Below, piece after piece: positions 36,930-38,032 of a DNA stretch of 38,032 nt. A program made the position numbers and the translations under genes. Numbering within the stretch: position 1 is the stretch's first letter; every line of letters starts with the position of its first letter. The DNA lies in contig CAZWLQ010000007.1 of NCBI GenBank assembly GCA_964634615.1, positions 1-38,032 of the forward strand. The letters are read 5' to 3'. The notes under the pieces were generated by a model that saw nothing but the letters and a program-made list of their open reading frames with translations, did not search any database and was not told the DNA's origin. Origin of the DNA: EsbW-18 sp964634615. GTDB lineage: Bacteria; Patescibacteriota; Minisyncoccia; Phycocordibacterales; EsbW-18.

Positions 36930-37313
36930 ATGATCCTACCGTCGACGTATGACCGCTCCCACGAAGAACTGGTTGACGAAGTGATTCGTGTCGCCGGTGT
37001 GACAGGAGGCCGGAAAGCCACAGGAGAAGTTGACCTTGGCCACCGCGGTCAACTGGAGTACTTTCGAGGAGTCCTCTTGGCACGATTGAATGGTGCCGAA
37101 CCGCCATTCAAGAAAGGTCAGACTCTTCGAGTACGTGACGGGGATCCGGGCAGGCTGGTGAATCACCTAAGATCAAGGGGTGTCCTGATCGTCGAGCGGG
37201 TTCAGTACGAAGAAGACCGACCCCAGAAGTGGTGGGTGAGTTTCGAAGGAGTCTGGGACGTGGGATTCAAGGGTTCCTACCCTCACGAACACTTCGAGGC
37301 CGTGGGCTCGTGA
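36930..37313 (+). CDS. orphan hypothetical protein
   Basis: This 127-aa soluble protein (MILPSTYDRSHEELVDEVIRVAGVTGG, QTLRVRDGDPGRLVNHLRSRGVLIVERVQYEEDRPQKWWVSF) could be a small winged-helix- or SH3-like fold, but no family is recognised. The ATG follows a textbook AGGAGG four bases upstream; upstream in-frame codons run through the junction module. Its stop overlaps the GTG of the next miniprotein. Confidence 0.75.
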   Translation: MILPSTYDRSHEELVDEVIRVAGVTGGRKATGEVDLGHRGQLEYFRGVLLARLNGAEPPFKKGQTLRVRDGDPGRLVNHLRSRGVLIVERVQYEEDRPQKWWVSFEGVWDVGFKGSYPHEHFEAVGS

Positions 37314-37432
37314 GCACGCCGAACTTTGATGGTGAGGACAAGACCACCACGACCAAGAAAAGCGTGTGGGGTTGTGTGATTTGGCTTCTTTTCATCTTCG
37401 TTGTGTTTGCCCTCGCCAAGTACTTTCCTTAA
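37310..37432 (+). CDS. 40-aa one-TM miniprotein
   Basis: The GTG at 37310 overlaps the TGA of the preceding gene (GTGA), indicating translational coupling. The product has a polar ~20-residue N-terminus with Lys/Thr (DKTTTTKKSVWG) and one TM helix (CVIWLLFIFVVFALAKYF) at the C-terminus, so it is probably a small membrane partner of the 127-aa protein. A longer frame from 37229 would overlap the upstream gene and lacks an SD. Confidence 0.6.
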   Translation: MSTPNFDGEDKTTTTKKSVWGCVIWLLFIFVVFALAKYFP

Positions 37433-37454
37433 CCTCGTTCTTCGCTCGCTTCAT

Positions 37455-37491
37455 GGCGCCGCTGCATTTGCAGTCGGCGCCATTGGTTTTT
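37455..37491 (+). terminator. terminator of the 127-aa/40-aa unit
   Basis: GGCGCC...GGCGCC with inner CTGCA/TGCAG, then ATTGGTTTTTG, 22 bases after the stop. Confidence 0.85.
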
Positions 37492-37511
37492 GTAAACAGA
37501 AGGTGTATGGT
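37483..37511 (+). promoter_or_regulatory. promoter of the orphan gene at 37559
   Basis: TTGGTT (37483-37488), 17 bases, TATGGT (37506-37511); same boxes and spacing as copy 1. Confidence 0.65.
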
Positions 37512-37558
37512 TCTTTTCAGAACAATGACCGAGGTGTTCTGCCTCAGAAGGAGAACTC

Positions 37559-37837
37559 GTGAACAGTGATCGCAAGACGTTCTGGAAAGGTGCGTTGTGG
37601 GCGCTTCGTGTCTTTTCCGTTCCATCTCTCGTAGGAGTGGTGGGTGGGCTGGCTGGCAGTCTTTTGGGATGGATTGCTGGCGCATTCGTCTGGAGCATGT
37701 GGATCAACAATTGGGCGTGGCCAGTGCCCAATTACGGAGTACCAATCGGTTTCGTGCTTGGAGCATTCATCTCAGTAGGAATTTTCCTCTTGTGTGAATT
37801 CGAAGAGCTGGCTAAGCAATCGGCCACGACGCAGTAA
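37559..37837 (+). CDS. orphan two-TM protein
   Basis: This 92-aa protein has two or three hydrophobic segments (VPSLVGVVGGLAGSLLGWIAGAFVWSMWI and GVPIGFVLGAFISVGIFLLC) rich in Gly, suggesting a small membrane hairpin. GTG start with AAGGAG six bases upstream. It has its own promoter and terminator. Family unknown. Confidence 0.7.
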   Translation: MNSDRKTFWKGALWALRVFSVPSLVGVVGGLAGSLLGWIAGAFVWSMWINNWAWPVPNYGVPIGFVLGAFISVGIFLLCEFEELAKQSATTQ

Positions 37838-37847
37838 GTTCTCTTCC

Positions 37848-37888
37848 GGCGCTCAGCAGATTTTTGCTGGAGCGCCTGTTGTTTTATG
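37848..37888 (+). terminator. terminator of the orphan gene at 37559
   Basis: GGCGCTC (37848-37854) pairs with GAGCGCC (37870-37876) with inner AGCA/TGCT, then TGTTGTTTTA. Confidence 0.8.
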
Positions 37889-37908
37889 TAACAAAAATCG
37901 TGTGTCTG

Positions 37909-37937
37909 TTGACGCCTCGTGAAATGAATGCTATTAA
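37909..37937 (+). promoter_or_regulatory. promoter of a gene leaving the window
   Basis: TTGACG (37909-37914), 17 bases, TATTAA (37932-37937). Confidence 0.6.
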
Positions 37938-37998
37938 TCTCTCTGGAAAGTTGAAGTGGAGTCGGGGAGAATTTCCTTCCTGACGCATCACTTCTGAG

Positions 37999-38032
37999 AT
38001 GAAACGAACTCAACACACCCATGGGACTATAG
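37999..38032 (+). CDS. possible 5' end of another orphan gene
   Basis: An ATG at 37999 opens a frame (MKRTQHTHGTI...) that runs out of the window, about 60 bases downstream of the promoter at 37909-37937. The SD is weak, so the start could lie beyond the window. Confidence 0.25.
   Translation, partial: MKRTQHTHGTI

Larger units (their letters stand above)
37455..37512 (+). repeat. terminator-promoter junction module, copy 2
   Basis: Near-identical to 36835-36893: GGCGCC-GCTGCA...TGCAGT-C-GGCGCC, ATTGGTTTTTGTAAACAG, AAGGTGTATGGT. The two copies bracket the 127-aa/40-aa unit. Confidence 0.85.

Noticed and set aside
36266..38032. Integron gene-cassette array
   Set aside because: No integrase gene is in the window, and the repeated modules are terminator-promoter fusions rather than attC-like sites; a cassette-like mode remains possible but not an integron.
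1..38032. CRISPR array, insertion sequence or transposase
   Set aside because: No regularly spaced repeats with spacers and no transposase-like protein were seen.

Overview
This window looks like a chromosomal segment of a Patescibacteria/CPR bacterium, most likely Parcubacteria (Paceibacteria). The evidence is a compact gene set, a rpsE-rplO junction with no rpmD (uL30), many short lineage-restricted proteins, palindromic CCTGCCGGCAGG repeats that translate as LPAGRQ in stray frames, and core genes that mostly lack Shine-Dalgarno (SD) sequences. The lineage call is inference from these traits.

Layout. 1-729: gene-free, with an AT-rich repeat and a hairpin-dense stretch that ends in a + strand terminator; it may encode a structured RNA. 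730-5105 (-): a 1101-aa membrane protein and two receiver-only response regulators. 5193-8957 (+): a membrane protein, SpeD, a one-TM miniprotein, a PRMT-like methyltransferase and a 7TM-type histidine kinase. 8970-10262 (+): infC-rpmI-rplT with promoter, leader hairpin and terminator. 10298-12803 (-): a SLOG-fold nucleotide-binding protein, a beta-CASP metallo-hydrolase and a small DUF2238-like membrane protein. 12838-13040 (-): a probable 6S-like RNA with promoter and terminator. 13202-19910 (-): a NUDIX protein, an atypical zinc-finger adenylate-kinase-like protein, a putative HExxH metallopeptidase flanked by 25-bp direct repeats, a conjugation-type ATPase and a charged hypothetical protein. 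19924-21282 (-): map and adk. 22379-36065 (-): the S10/spc ribosomal cluster from rplC to secY. 36389-38032 (+): more small orphan genes.

The most notable feature is that the ribosomal supercluster is broken by short orphan genes at three internal junctions (rplB/rpsS, rplE/rpsN, secY/adk) and is preceded by more of them upstream of rplC, where rpsJ would be expected. These genes differ from their neighbours in a consistent way. Most have a sigma70 promoter with 16-18 bp spacing, often close to consensus. They have clear SD sequences, GC-rich codon use and their own hairpin terminators, and they often lie antisense to the ribosomal genes. Three downstream ribosomal segments (rplC, rpsS, rpsN) have their own promoters and hairpin-containing leaders. 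Two intergenic modules (36835-36893 and 37455-37512) are near-identical terminator-promoter fusions that bracket a two-gene unit, so the orphan genes look like exchangeable expression cassettes. Core genes, by contrast, have no SD, and several have a -10 box only 6-8 bases before the start codon, which suggests leaderless mRNAs.

No rRNA, tRNA or CRISPR array was recognised.
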